Positions 1 to 7,674 of a DNA stretch of 64,000 nucleotides are shown piece by piece (within the stretch, counting starts at the first letter, position 1; each line of letters starts with the position of its first letter). The DNA comes from Shewanella canadensis (GTDB taxonomy: Bacteria; Pseudomonadota; Gammaproteobacteria; Enterobacterales; Shewanellaceae): assembly GCF_003966225.1 (NCBI RefSeq), contig NZ_RXNU01000016.1, forward strand, positions 1-64,000, read 5' to 3'. The notes beneath the pieces were generated by a model, which was not told the DNA's origin, ran no database searches, and saw only the letters and a list, made by a program, of their open reading frames with translations. The position numbers and the translations under genes are program-made.

Positions 1-74
1 CGTTGATAGGCAGGGTGTGTAAGCGTTGTGAGGCGTTGAGCTAACCTGTACTAATGACTCGTGAGGCTTAACCA
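1..74 (+). rRNA. 23S ribosomal RNA, 3' end (partial)
   Basis: The first ~74 bases match the conserved 3' end of bacterial 23S rRNA, including the GTTGATAGGC...GGTGTGTAAGCG stretch, the GAGCTAACC.GTACTAATGA segment and the terminal GTGAGGCTTAACC. The gene enters from the left edge, so only its tail is present. The exact 3' terminus is judged from the E. coli ending and could differ by a few bases. It is followed by 5S rRNA on the same strand, the usual rRNA operon order. Confidence 0.95.
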
Positions 75-210
75 TACAACCCAGATGGGTTTTGCAGATG
101 GTTTTGCTTAACTGAAAGAATACGAAATACTTGATTTTAGTGTGACCCAATTATTTATAAGCTATTTGGTTAATTCTGAATAGACAGCTTTCTAAATTTT
201 ACCAAATTAG

Positions 211-327
211 TCTGGAAACCATAGCATTGTGGCCCCACCTGATCCCATCTCGAACTCAGAAGTGAAACGCAATCGCGCCGATGGTAGTGTGGGGTCTCCC
301 CATGTGAGAGTAGGTCATTTCCAGGCG
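211..327 (+). rRNA. rrf: 5S ribosomal RNA
   Basis: The sequence carries the diagnostic 5S core: CCCACCTGATCCCAT, CGAACTCAGAAGTGAAACG, GCCGATGGTAGTGTGGGG and TCTCCCCATGTGAGAGTAGG. The ends TCTGGAAACC (5') and TTTCCAGGC (3') pair to form helix I. Length of about 117 nt is normal. It follows 23S by about 135 nt and is followed by an intrinsic terminator. Confidence 0.96.
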
Positions 328-340
328 CCTAATAACGATA

Positions 341-370
341 AAGCCCGTTGCTAACGCAACGGGCTTTTTT
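341..370 (+). terminator. rRNA operon terminator
   Basis: AAGCCCGTTG / CAACGGGCTT form a perfect inverted repeat around a short loop (CTAACG... region), followed by TTTTTT. It lies 14 nt after the 5S gene and is a textbook intrinsic terminator for the rrn transcript. Confidence 0.92.
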
Positions 371-996
371 CGTTTTTAGTCTGGAAAGATGACCACTCGA
401 ATATGGGGACATAGATAGCGCATGCGAAGCATGCATCTTATCCATGTGATAGGTCGATGACTGCATCCTGCATAATCGACACTTCCCACATCCATGTGGG
501 TCGTAGGGCGAATATCGCGTTAGCGATGTGCTTATGAGCGCGAAGCTTTAGCGTAGCTGACCATGACAGGCGCCTTCGCTTTTCGCTATTAAGCTGATTA
601 TTTAGTGTGCTCATTAATTGCAGGCTCGGAATCTGTTCCTGACATTAACCTGCCTCCTATATCCATATAGTAGTGCACCTCTACTTTAAAAAAGGGCGAC
701 ACTTACCACATCTGATCTTTATGATTAATAAACGCCTTGATTCACGGTTGCAAAGTGAAAGCTTCGCGGCTAAAGCACGCTCCTACGTAGAGGCTAGCCA
801 GTGATGTTCCCTACATTATAATGACATTGTCCCTTATCCCTACGGGGCTGGTGTCAAGGAAAGGCTATGGCGGTCAGGGTTTCAATTCTGTTAGGATTTT
901 GCTGTGTGTGTCGAAGCTGACCATGACAGGCGCCTTTTGTACTTTGTAATAAAGGAGCCACCTTATTAAGGTGGCTCCTTTATTTGGAAGATATAC
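371..996. other. Non-coding spacer with REP-like and duplicated sequence
   Basis: About 620 bp with no credible ORF. It holds a perfect 22-bp direct repeat (555-576 and 915-936, AGCTGACCATGACAGGCGCCTT). A 12-bp echo of the 5S 5' flank (TTAGTCTGGAAA at 376-387) is also present. A REP-like stretch at about 758-786 (GCTTCGCGGCTAAAGC then GCTCCTACG) resembles the dispersed palindromes of gammaproteobacteria that end in GCTCCTAC. No tRNA fold was seen. The spacer ends in the terminator at 951-982. Confidence 0.6.
951..982 (-). terminator. glnG terminator (probably bidirectional)
   Basis: AAAGGAGCCACCTT and AAGGTGGCTCCTTT form a 14-bp perfect inverted repeat around a short ATT-type loop. Read on the minus strand it lies just after the glnG stop codon at 997 and is followed by T-rich sequence; A/T flanks on both sides suggest it works in both directions. 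Confidence 0.85.
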
Positions 997-2412
997 CTAT
1001 TCCATAGCCAGCTCTTTCAATTTTCGAGTCAGTGTATTACGCCCCCATCCCAGGCGTTTTGCCGCTTCTTGTTTATGACCATTAGTATGTTCCAGCGCTG
1101 TTTCAAGTAATATGCGCTCAAAAGCTGGCTGTACTTCGGTAAGCAGATCACTTTCACCTTCCTTTAGACGCTGGTTAATCCAGTTCTTTAAAGACTCCTG
1201 CCAATCGGTAGTTTCTCCTGAGCGATCCATATTGGACCTGTTTGGTTCTTTGAGCAGCTCAGGGGGGAGGTCTTGAGGTAAAATTTCCTGCCCGGATGCC
1301 ATTACCATCAACCAACGGCATGTGTTTTCAAGCTGACGCACGTTTCCAGGCCAAGGCAGTTCAGAGAGTTTTTTTGCCGTTTCAGAGGTCAGGACCTTAG
1401 GTTCAACCGCTATCTCTTTAGCGGCAGAAGAGAGGAAATGACGAGCGAGCTGAGGGATATCTTCTCGTCGTTGCGATAATGGTGGTAGATGAACCCTTAT
1501 GACATTAAGGCGGTGAAATAGATCTTCTCGAAAATCTCCTTTCTGTACTAACAGTTCAAGATCCTGATGAGTAGCTGCAATGATCCTCACATCAACTTGA
1601 ACAGGAGAGTGTCCACCGACTCGATAGAATTGACCATCAGCTAAGACTCTCAATAATCGTGTTTGAACATCGAGTGGCATATCACCAATTTCGTCCAGAA
1701 ACAGGGTGCCTCCATTTGCCTGTTCAAATCTACCTTGTCTGACACCTGCTGCCCCGGTAAATGCCCCCTTCTCATGGCCGAAGAGTTCAGACTCAATCAA
1801 ATCTTTAGGTATTGCAGCCATATTAATCGCGATAAAGGGGTTTTCTTTTCGTGGGCTGTGCTTGTGTAGTGCACCTGCAACTAGCTCCTTACCCGTTCCT
1901 GACTGGCCATTAATCAACACGCTGATAGAAGATTTTGATAGTCGGCCTATCGCACGAAATACCTCCTGCATTGCAGGAGCCTCACCTATTATCTCAGGTG
2001 CTTTTACTTGTATCTCCTCAGGAGTAGTATTTGTCTGCTCCGTAGAGTGGGTCAATGCTCGCTCTACAAGTGCAATGGCCTCATCGATATCAAATGGTTT
2101 AGGCAGATATTCGAATGCCCCGGCTTGATATGCGCTAACTGCACTCTCCAGATCCGAATGTGCCGTCATTATAATCACAGGAATGTGGGGGTAATGAATT
2201 TGAATGCGTTCGAGTAGACTCAATCCATCCGTTCCAGGCATTCTAATATCTGAAATAATGACTTTAGGCTGTGCCAGTTCGAGCGCCTCCCAAAGTGATT
2301 CGGCTGCCGCAAAGCTGGCACTGCTAATACTGGCGCCCTTTAATGCTCTCTCAACTACCCAGCGAATAGAGCTGTCATCATCGAGCACCCAAACTTGTTC
2401 CGTTATACTCAT
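997..2412 (-). CDS. glnG: Nitrogen regulation protein NR(I), sigma-54 response regulator NtrC
   Basis: Response regulator that, when phosphorylated by NtrB, activates sigma-54 promoters under nitrogen limitation. The 471-aa protein has the full NtrC layout. A receiver domain (1-120) has the acidic pair at D11-D12 and phospho-acceptor D55 in SDIRMPG. An AAA+ domain (~140-375) has Walker A GQSGTGKE, the GAFTGA sigma-54 contact loop and Walker B FLDEIGD. A Fis-type helix-turn-helix lies at the C-terminus (GHKQEAAKRLGWGRNTL). The length is that of the family (E. coli 469 aa). It lies 53 nt downstream of glnL, so the two form a glnLG operon, here separated from glnA by about 10 kb. Confidence 0.95.
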   Translation of the reverse strand: MSITEQVWVLDDDSSIRWVVERALKGASISSASFAAAESLWEALELAQPKVIISDIRMPGTDGLSLLERIQIHYPHIPVIIMTAHSDLESAVSAYQAGAFEYLPKPFDIDEAIALVERALTHSTEQTNTTPEEIQVKAPEIIGEAPAMQEVFRAIGRLSKSSISVLINGQSGTGKELVAGALHKHSPRKENPFIAINMAAIPKDLIESELFGHEKGAFTGAAGVRQGRFEQANGGTLFLDEIGDMPLDVQTRLLRVLADGQFYRVGGHSPVQVDVRIIAATHQDLELLVQKGDFREDLFHRLNVIRVHLPPLSQRREDIPQLARHFLSSAAKEIAVEPKVLTSETAKKLSELPWPGNVRQLENTCRWLMVMASGQEILPQDLPPELLKEPNRSNMDRSGETTDWQESLKNWINQRLKEGESDLLTEVQPAFERILLETALEHTNGHKQEAAKRLGWGRNTLTRKLKELAME

Positions 2413-2465
2413 GATTTACCCCGCTCCACTCTTATTTGTAATCTTGTGTTATTTGCTTATGTTCA

Positions 2466-3506
2466 TTAGTTTTTTATGGGAAGTAAGATAGTGAACTCCG
2501 TCCTCCCAAGTTTTGAATGGCAATCAATTCTACCGCCATGCAGTCGAGCAAAGTTATGCGCAATCGATAAACCAAGCCCTGAACCGTTATCACGACCTGT
2601 CACCATAGGGTAAAAAAGTGTGTCTAATAGTTCAGGTTTTATACCTGGGCCGTTGTCTATGATGGATAAGGCTAATACAAGTTTGTGTCTTAAAGTGCCA
2701 ATGGTGACTTGGTGCTGCGTGCGTGTCTTTATCAATATCTCCCCGCCAGCGGTGTCTAGTGCCTGAATCGCATTTTGAACTATGTTGAGTACGGCTTGTT
2801 GCAGCTGTTCAGGATCCATTTGAATATCGGGTATGGAAGGGTCGTAATCTTGCTTCAGTGTGATGTTTGCTGGAAGGGCCATGTTCACAAGGTTAAGTAC
2901 TTTTTGAACGACTTCATGAATATTATGCAGGCTATGTTGGGTTGGTCTCTGGGGGCCGAGTAATCTGTCCACCAGATTTCGTAGTCGGTCGGCTTGCTCG
3001 ATAATTAGATCGGTAAACTCATTCAACTGCGGATCATGTAGTTCACGAGAGAGCAGTTGCGCTGCACCACGAAGGCCACCTAAAGGGTTTTTTATCTCAT
3101 GCGCTAGGTTTCTCACCAAGTATTGAGCAGCTTGTTGTTGCGCATCTAAAGTCAGTTGTTGATGAATACGCCTCTGTTGATCGACCTGCCTGAGCTCTAA
3201 CAGGCCTAAGCCTTGTTCCTGCTCTAAGGGGGTGAGCGTTATGTCTACGGTATGATGTTGGTTATCCAATGTTACCAAAGCTGCAGTATTCACCGTGAGT
3301 CCTTGGTTTTCTCTGATAGCCTTACTCAGTAAATCGGTACTTACGCCAAGGATTTGGAAACTGTCTGATAGAACATGCTCGGTTAAGCGATGGCTTCCTA
3401 CACCTAAGAGCTGCTCAGCCGCTGCGTTGGCATAGCAAAGTTTTAGATCAACGTCGATGACCATGACTGCTGTGACAAGGTTATTGAACAGGTGTTTTAT
3501 ATCCAT
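2466..3506 (-). CDS. glnL: Nitrogen regulation sensor kinase NR(II), NtrB
   Basis: PAS-containing cytoplasmic histidine kinase/phosphatase that controls NtrC in response to PII. With the start at 3506 the protein is 346 aa, close to E. coli NtrB. A PAS domain lies in the first ~110 residues, the phospho-accepting H-box is NLAHEIKNPLGG (H at about 136), and the HATPase has N-box VQNAIQA and G-boxes DNGPGIK and GSGLGL. I prefer ATG 3506 over the longer frame to 3548: GGAG lies about 8 nt upstream, and the extra 14 codons overlap a palindromic NtrC site. It is followed by glnG. Confidence 0.93.
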   Translation of the reverse strand: MDIKHLFNNLVTAVMVIDVDLKLCYANAAAEQLLGVGSHRLTEHVLSDSFQILGVSTDLLSKAIRENQGLTVNTAALVTLDNQHHTVDITLTPLEQEQGLGLLELRQVDQQRRIHQQLTLDAQQQAAQYLVRNLAHEIKNPLGGLRGAAQLLSRELHDPQLNEFTDLIIEQADRLRNLVDRLLGPQRPTQHSLHNIHEVVQKVLNLVNMALPANITLKQDYDPSIPDIQMDPEQLQQAVLNIVQNAIQALDTAGGEILIKTRTQHQVTIGTLRHKLVLALSIIDNGPGIKPELLDTLFYPMVTGRDNGSGLGLSIAHNFARLHGGRIDCHSKLGRTEFTILLPIKN

Positions 3507-3527
3507 CAGTGCTCCAAGTTGACTTAC

Positions 3528-3557
3528 TGCACCATCATGGTGCACCAAATTGGTGCA
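3528..3557 (-). promoter_or_regulatory. Tandem overlapping NtrC-binding sites upstream of glnL
   Basis: Two 17-bp palindromes, TGCACCATCATGGTGCA (3528-3544) and TGCACCAAATTGGTGCA (3541-3557), share their central TGCA. Both fit the known NtrC operator TGCACC-N5-GGTGCA. They end 22 nt upstream of the glnL start at 3506. As with the E. coli glnL promoter, NtrC binding here would be expected to set the level of glnLG expression; activation versus repression cannot be told from sequence. Confidence 0.85.
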
Positions 3558-3637
3558 CTCTGCAACTTTCTTCCACTGAGCAATATCTGATTGAATAAAA
3601 GCTTAACTATTTAATTCTATAGTGTTATTTAACTTAT

Positions 3638-4174
3638 CTAATTAAAAGGAGTGGCTTTTGCCTTACTGTTTATTATCGCTCTGTGGAGAAAGATCTTCCT
3701 TGGTGAAGTTGTTGCAAGTTGTTTGCCATTTTGGGCTACCGCTTTAATGACGAAAGAGTGTTCGCCACGGTCAATATTTTTAAGACTAAAGATAGGGGTT
3801 TCTTGTGGGGGACCAATCACCTTGTCGTCCATCAAAATGACGAGTAGATGCTTGGGTTTCAGATCGGGTGTTATTGTCGCCATTATGGTGATATCGCCAT
3901 TATTATCACGAATGGTCTCATCTTCTTTTGGCGTTAGAATACTCATTTTATATTGAGTCGAAGGTATCATCTGCTCTTCTGTATCAGAATTCAAACTCTT
4001 GGGAGCCTGGATTGTGATCTGGTTTTGAGTGTTACTTTTAAATTCGACGACTTCTGAATTCTGTATTGGCTTATCTGAATAGTGGATCTTGCCATCTTTG
4101 TCGATCCATTTATAAACAGCCGCATGGGAGATCACTGTAAAAAGCAAAAGACTGAAAATAAGAGCTAAACGCAT
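3638..4174 (-). CDS. DUF4124 domain-containing periplasmic protein
   Basis: A 178-aa secreted protein of unknown function. An N-terminal signal peptide (MRLALIFSLLLFTVISHAA) is followed by the DUF4124 signature AVYKWIDKDGKIHYSDKP, a short beta-rich module common in gammaproteobacterial envelope proteins. The second half (VIGPPQETPIFSLKNIDRGEH) resembles an immunoglobulin-like fold. Start 4174 is chosen because AAGGAAC lies about 7 nt upstream and it puts the signal peptide at the N-terminus; frames starting at 4195 or 4210 add residues without a Shine-Dalgarno site. It lies upstream of glnLG on the same strand but the NtrC sites fall between them, so it is probably a separate unit. Confidence 0.8.
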   Translation of the reverse strand: MRLALIFSLLLFTVISHAAVYKWIDKDGKIHYSDKPIQNSEVVEFKSNTQNQITIQAPKSLNSDTEEQMIPSTQYKMSILTPKEDETIRDNNGDITIMATITPDLKPKHLLVILMDDKVIGPPQETPIFSLKNIDRGEHSFVIKAVAQNGKQLATTSPRKIFLHRAIINSKAKATPFN

Positions 4175-4326
4175 AAAAGTTCCTTTGTTACACATAGGTA
4201 AGCCTTTCAAGATTAGCTTTTATTCGGCTAAAAATCATGGAGAAAATACGCTTATCTGGATTATAGATAGATTAATTAAGATGGTTTAGGGTGATCATCT
4301 GCTTTCCTTTGCCTGATAAAGCATAA

Positions 4327-4352
4327 GACGGTGCGCAATCTAGCGCACCGTC
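4327..4352 (-). terminator. Hairpin terminator after the DJ-1/PfpI gene
   Basis: GACGGTGCGC and GCGCACCGTC form a perfect 10-bp stem with loop AATCTA, 23 nt after the stop of the 4375-5052 gene. On the minus strand it is followed by CTTATGCTTT, only weakly T-rich. Confidence 0.6.
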
Positions 4353-4374
4353 GTGAAGGGCGAAAGAATCAGAG

Positions 4375-5052
4375 TTAACCTAGCTGTTTAATCATCTCGT
4401 CAGCAACTACTTCAGATGACGCAGGATTTTGCCCCGTCACCAGGTTTCCATCAACAGCAAGGTAACTTGCCCAGTCATCGCCCTTACTATACAGAGCGCC
4501 GTTTTCTTGCATCATCTCTTCGACTAAGAATGGTACGACATCTGTTAGTTGAACGGCTGCCTCTTCGGTGTTGGTAAAACCAGTAACACGCTTACCTTTT
4601 ACCAATGGCGTGCCATCGGCTGATTTTACATTTTTAAGGGCTCCCGGAGCATGACAGACCAGACCGACAGGCTTATTCGTCTGGTAAAAGGCTTCGATTA
4701 ATGCAATTGAGTGCGTGTCGTTGGTCAGATCCCACAGTGGACCGTGACCGCCAGGGTAGAAGATGGCGTCATAATCTTCGGCTTTAATACTGGCCAGAGT
4801 AAGAGTGGTAGCTAACTGCTGTTGGGCTTCATTGTCTTGATTGAAGCGGTCTGTTGCAGCAGTTTGAAAGTCTGCTTGCTCACTGGTTGGATCTAGTGGC
4901 GGCTGTCCGCCAGCTGGCGATGCTAACGTGATGTTGAAGTTCCTGTCTTTAAAACGGTAGTAAGGACTCGCAAATTCCTCTAACCAAAAACCTGTTTTTA
5001 ATCCTGTATCGCCAAGCTTGTCGTGAGAAGTCAGTACCATCAATATGTTCAT
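4375..5052 (-). CDS. DJ-1/PfpI family protein (glyoxalase III / Hsp31-like type)
   Basis: A 225-aa class I glutamine-amidotransferase-like protein. The nucleophile elbow LVCHAPGAL puts the reactive Cys at 133 with His 134 next to it. YPGGHGPLWDL (about 99-109) forms the conserved loop, and Glu25/26 near the N-terminus supplies the acidic residue that tunes the Cys. Relatives (Hsp31, YhbO, ES1-like proteins) act as cofactor-free glyoxalases or as deglycases/chaperones; the precise activity is inference. It lies downstream of the aldehyde reductase gene with an 82-nt gap, so it likely belongs to the same carbonyl-detoxification transcript. Confidence 0.85.
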   Translation of the reverse strand: MNILMVLTSHDKLGDTGLKTGFWLEEFASPYYRFKDRNFNITLASPAGGQPPLDPTSEQADFQTAATDRFNQDNEAQQQLATTLTLASIKAEDYDAIFYPGGHGPLWDLTNDTHSIALIEAFYQTNKPVGLVCHAPGALKNVKSADGTPLVKGKRVTGFTNTEEAAVQLTDVVPFLVEEMMQENGALYSKGDDWASYLAVDGNLVTGQNPASSEVVADEMIKQLG

Positions 5053-5094
5053 TTTATTATCCCGTTTACTCGTATCTTCTGTAAGGTTTTAGCC

Positions 5095-5122
5095 TGCAGG
5101 CGATCGGCGCGATCGACCTGCA
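5095..5122 (-). repeat. Intercistronic hairpin between yqhD and the DJ-1/PfpI gene
   Basis: TGCAGG-CGATCG-GCG-CGATCG-ACCTGCA folds into a stem of about 12 bp with one bulge. There is no T-tract on the minus strand, so it is more likely an mRNA-processing or stability element, or a partial attenuator, than a terminator. Confidence 0.5.
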
Positions 5123-5134
5123 ACTGGTCATAGT

Positions 5135-6292
5135 CTATAAGTTACGTTCTAGAATTTTGCGACTCATGGTTAAATCGACATCTTGTTTCTCACCGAGTGC
5201 TGTCATGCCATGCTTTTCAAGTTTAGTCATGATTTCGTCAATACTTGCTGCCGTAAGATCGTAGTCAGAAAGGCGGGTTTTGATCCCCATGGCTTCGAAG
5301 AATTCACGGGTCTTGGCAATAGCGGCATCGATTCTTTCATCAATCGTGCCCTGGGTGATTCCCCAAACCCGCTCGCCATATTGCAGTAGCTTTTCCTGTT
5401 TGCTATCACGTCGGCAATCAAGCATTCCCGGCAAGATCATTGCGATAGTACGAGCGTGATCTATGTCGTATAGTGCGGTTAACTCATGGCCAATCATATG
5501 AGTTGCCCAGTCGTGGGGGATGCCTTTACCAATGACACCGCTCAGTGCCATAGTGGCCACCCACATCAGGTTGGCTCTGACATCGAAGTCATCAGGCTGA
5601 CTCAGTGCCTTTGGACCCAGTTCGATTAAGGTCTGTAGTAAACCTTCGGCGAATCTGTCCTGCACGGGCGCATTAACCGGGTAAGTTAAGTACTGCTCGG
5701 TAATATGGATAAAGGCATCGACAACGCCGTTAGCAACCTGACGCTCGGGCAGCGTGAAGGTTTTAGTGGGGTCCAGTACTGAGAATTGTGGAAATACGTG
5801 GTCGCTCATGAAGGAGAGTTTGGCTTGAAATTCTTTTCGAGTGACGACGCTGGCGCTGTTCATCTCTGAACCGGTTGCTGGCAGAGTGAGCACCGTACCA
5901 AATGGCATCGCCTCTATTACCTTAGCCCCCCAACTTAGCAGGATATCCCAAGGCTCACCCTCAAACAGCGCCGCTGCGGCAACGAATTTAGTCCCATCAA
6001 TTACGGAGCCACCACCGACAGCCAGAAGAAAATCAATCTTCTCTTCTTTAATGACAGTGACAGCTTGCATCAAGGTTTCGTAGGTGGGGTTGGCTTCTAT
6101 GCCGCCAAACTCAACGATGTCACGCTGACCTAATGCCGTTTTTACTTCATCTAAAGTACCCGTGCGTTTCGCGCTATTACCGCCGAAAAGGACGAGTACC
6201 TTAGCCTTGCTTGGGACCAGTTTATCCAGTTCGGTAATCTTGCCTTCGCCAAAACTGATATGTGTTGGGTTGTAATAATCAAAGCTGTACAT
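5135..6292 (-). CDS. yqhD: NADPH-dependent iron-containing alcohol dehydrogenase / aldehyde reductase, YqhD type
   Basis: A 385-aa group III metal-dependent alcohol dehydrogenase that reduces short-chain and toxic aldehydes (methylglyoxal, glyoxal, acrolein, malondialdehyde in E. coli YqhD). The nucleotide-binding loop is GGGSVIDGTKF (94-104). The metal ligands are in place: D192 and H196 in VVDAFIHITEQ, H265 in HDWATHMIGHE and H279 in YDIDHARTIA, only two residues off E. coli numbering. AGGAAAAATT precedes the ATG. An operator matching the one in front of the TetR gene lies at 6336-6350. I infer induction by reactive carbonyls. Confidence 0.92.
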   Translation of the reverse strand: MYSFDYYNPTHISFGEGKITELDKLVPSKAKVLVLFGGNSAKRTGTLDEVKTALGQRDIVEFGGIEANPTYETLMQAVTVIKEEKIDFLLAVGGGSVIDGTKFVAAAALFEGEPWDILLSWGAKVIEAMPFGTVLTLPATGSEMNSASVVTRKEFQAKLSFMSDHVFPQFSVLDPTKTFTLPERQVANGVVDAFIHITEQYLTYPVNAPVQDRFAEGLLQTLIELGPKALSQPDDFDVRANLMWVATMALSGVIGKGIPHDWATHMIGHELTALYDIDHARTIAMILPGMLDCRRDSKQEKLLQYGERVWGITQGTIDERIDAAIAKTREFFEAMGIKTRLSDYDLTAASIDEIMTKLEKHGMTALGEKQDVDLTMSRKILERNL

Positions 6293-6335
6293 AATTTTTC
6301 CTATCTTTACGACCAGTCTTAATAATTGAGGTTAG

Positions 6336-6350
6336 TAGACCAGTCGTCTA
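6336..6350 (-). promoter_or_regulatory. Putative TetR operator upstream of yqhD
   Basis: TAGAC-CAGTC-GTCTA is a palindrome with perfect 5-bp arms. The same arms and spacing occur at 7030-7044 in front of the TetR gene. A partial copy (GACCAGTC at 6311-6318) lies closer to the yqhD start. The position fits a promoter-overlapping operator. Confidence 0.75.
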
Positions 6351-6360
6351 GTTCTTCGTT

Positions 6361-6389
6361 AAAAAATACCCGCCTTAATCATAGGCGGG
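6361..6389 (-). terminator. Terminator of the TetR-family gene
   Basis: CCCGCC (6369-6374) and GGCGGG (6384-6389) form a GC-rich stem. On the minus strand it is followed by TATTTTTT. It lies 18 nt after the regulator stop codon and separates its transcript from yqhD. Confidence 0.82.
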
Positions 6390-6406
6390 GAGATAGATAT
6401 TGTTGG

Positions 6407-7009
6407 TTAATTTGCTGTTGAAACGGTTTGACCAAGTTGCGTTCGAGTTGCCTCGAGTACACGTTCAATTACTTTTGGGTCTCGGCTTAGCTTATTCATC
6501 AAGCTTGCACCTAGCCACATCTGGTAGAGCATTTCAGCGGTATTAAACCCATGCATTTCAGGAATTGAGCCGTCCTCAACACCCGCTTCAATGCAGTTTG
6601 AAATACGACTGATAACACCTGCGGAGCCTGTTTTTAATGCTAAACGCATAGGCTCAGAGAGATCGGCTACTTCGGCACTTAATTTCACTACGAGGCATTT
6701 TTGATCGATACAGGTATCGCTTTGAGTCGCTTGCCAGCGTAACCAATATTCCATTAGGCGTTCCAGGCCTGAGCCTTTCTTCGGGTCAAAAAGTTCATCG
6801 ATTGCGCTAAGGTAAGTCTTAAAGTAGCTATTAATGATCTCTTCACCGAACTGCTCCTTTGACTTGAAGTAGTGGTAAAAAGAGCCTTTTGGGACGTCGG
6901 AAAATTTTAAGATCTGCGACAGGCCAACATTTGAGAAGCCTTTGCTGGAAATAAGTGTATAGCCAGAGTCGATAATATGCTGGCGTGTCAGTTGAGTATC
7001 TGTTTTCAT
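6407..7009 (-). CDS. TetR/AcrR family repressor, NemR-like
   Basis: A 200-aa one-domain-plus-HTH repressor. The N-terminal helix-turn-helix (about 8-55) shows the family motif VPKGSFYHYFKSKEQF. The ligand domain contains QSDTCIDQKCLVVKLSAEV, where two Cys lie next to the region that in E. coli NemR carries the redox-reactive Cys sensing methylglyoxal and quinones. That resemblance is by eye. Its gene and yqhD share the same palindrome, so it most likely represses itself and the yqhD/DJ-1 unit until an electrophile reacts with it. Confidence 0.85.
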   Translation of the reverse strand: MKTDTQLTRQHIIDSGYTLISSKGFSNVGLSQILKFSDVPKGSFYHYFKSKEQFGEEIINSYFKTYLSAIDELFDPKKGSGLERLMEYWLRWQATQSDTCIDQKCLVVKLSAEVADLSEPMRLALKTGSAGVISRISNCIEAGVEDGSIPEMHGFNTAEMLYQMWLGASLMNKLSRDPKVIERVLEATRTQLGQTVSTAN

Positions 7010-7029
7010 ATCGCTAGAATAATAAAGAA

Positions 7030-7044
7030 TAGACCGGTCGTCTA
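7030..7044 (-). promoter_or_regulatory. Putative autoregulatory operator of the TetR gene
   Basis: TAGAC-CGGTC-GTCTA, 21 nt upstream of the start codon, differs from the yqhD copy at one spacer base only. Confidence 0.75.
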
Positions 7045-7186
7045 GTGTTTTTTATCTTAAGATAAAACAGTGGAGCAGAAGGCCTGTTTGGGGCGGATAT
7101 CGTAAAGATAGAGATTTATGAATATCGCTATGTTGTCATATCTGTCGATTCGGTTTCTGCTGAGCGAGTTATATCGATTGGTATAA

Positions 7187-7219
7187 GATAAGGTCTTCGA
7201 CATATCGAAGGCCTTATCT
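7187..7219 (-). terminator. Hairpin after the 105-aa secreted protein gene
   Basis: GATAAGGTCTTCGA and TCGAAGGCCTTATC pair over about 14 bp (one G-U type mismatch) around a CATA loop, 17 nt beyond the stop of the 7236-7553 gene. Only a short T-rich stretch follows on the minus strand. Confidence 0.6.
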
Positions 7220-7235
7220 CCGGAGGGGCTGAGAA

Positions 7236-7553
7236 TTATTTTGAACTTGGGTTAAGGGCGCGCAAATGTGTTTTACGGTACTCGTAGCGTTGATTAATGG
7301 TGTTAAGCTCACTAATTGACATCGCTATTGCAATTGGCTGAGAGCCATTTTCATCGCTTGAGGTAAACTTCTGTGCAGTGCGGTTTACGAAGTCCACTAC
7401 ATAAATATTTGCATATGTTTCATTATCAATAAGTGTTTTAACTTCCTGAGCAGAACAGTCATTGCAGACAGCAATATCTGACATGGCTGCGTAGCTTGTG
7501 GATGTGAAGAGCAGAGACAATGAGACTAAGGTTGCTTTGATTTTATTGTTCAT
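7236..7553 (-). CDS. Small secreted protein of unknown function
   Basis: A 105-aa protein with a clear Sec signal peptide (MNNKIKATLVSLSLLFTSTSYAA) and a mature part of about 82 residues. The mature part opens with a Cys pair (VCNDCS), too few for a heme motif because no His follows, but able to form a disulfide. AAGGAAT precedes the ATG. I do not recognise the family. A perfect CRP-type palindrome lies only 24 nt upstream of the start. The gene has its own hairpin terminator, so it appears monocistronic. Confidence 0.7.
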   Translation of the reverse strand: MNNKIKATLVSLSLLFTSTSYAAMSDIAVCNDCSAQEVKTLIDNETYANIYVVDFVNRTAQKFTSSDENGSQPIAIAMSISELNTINQRYEYRKTHLRALNPSSK

Positions 7554-7576
7554 GCAGATTCCTTTTTATCAATTAG

Positions 7577-7592
7577 TGTGACCCGCGTCACA
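7577..7592 (-). promoter_or_regulatory. CRP-binding site (perfect consensus)
   Basis: TGTGA-CCCGCG-TCACA matches the CRP half-sites exactly on both arms. Its centre is about 32 nt upstream of the start codon of the 105-aa protein. A normal class II position would place transcription start inside the gene, so binding here may repress, or the promoter arrangement is unusual. Confidence 0.75.
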
Positions 7593-7674
7593 AGAATCCT
7601 AGTCGAGATTTCTCTTTGTGTCTATTTTTTATTCATTATTGTCTTTGGGAATCAGCAATTTAGTTATTGCTAAT

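Noticed and set aside
376..576. Second, degenerate 5S rRNA gene
   Set aside because: Only the 12-bp 5' flank and the last ~10 bp resemble 5S; the conserved core is missing and the spacing is about 200 bp.
3507..3548. N-terminal extension of glnL
   Set aside because: The extra codons overlap NtrC palindromes and lack a ribosome site; the ATG at 3506 has GGAG upstream.
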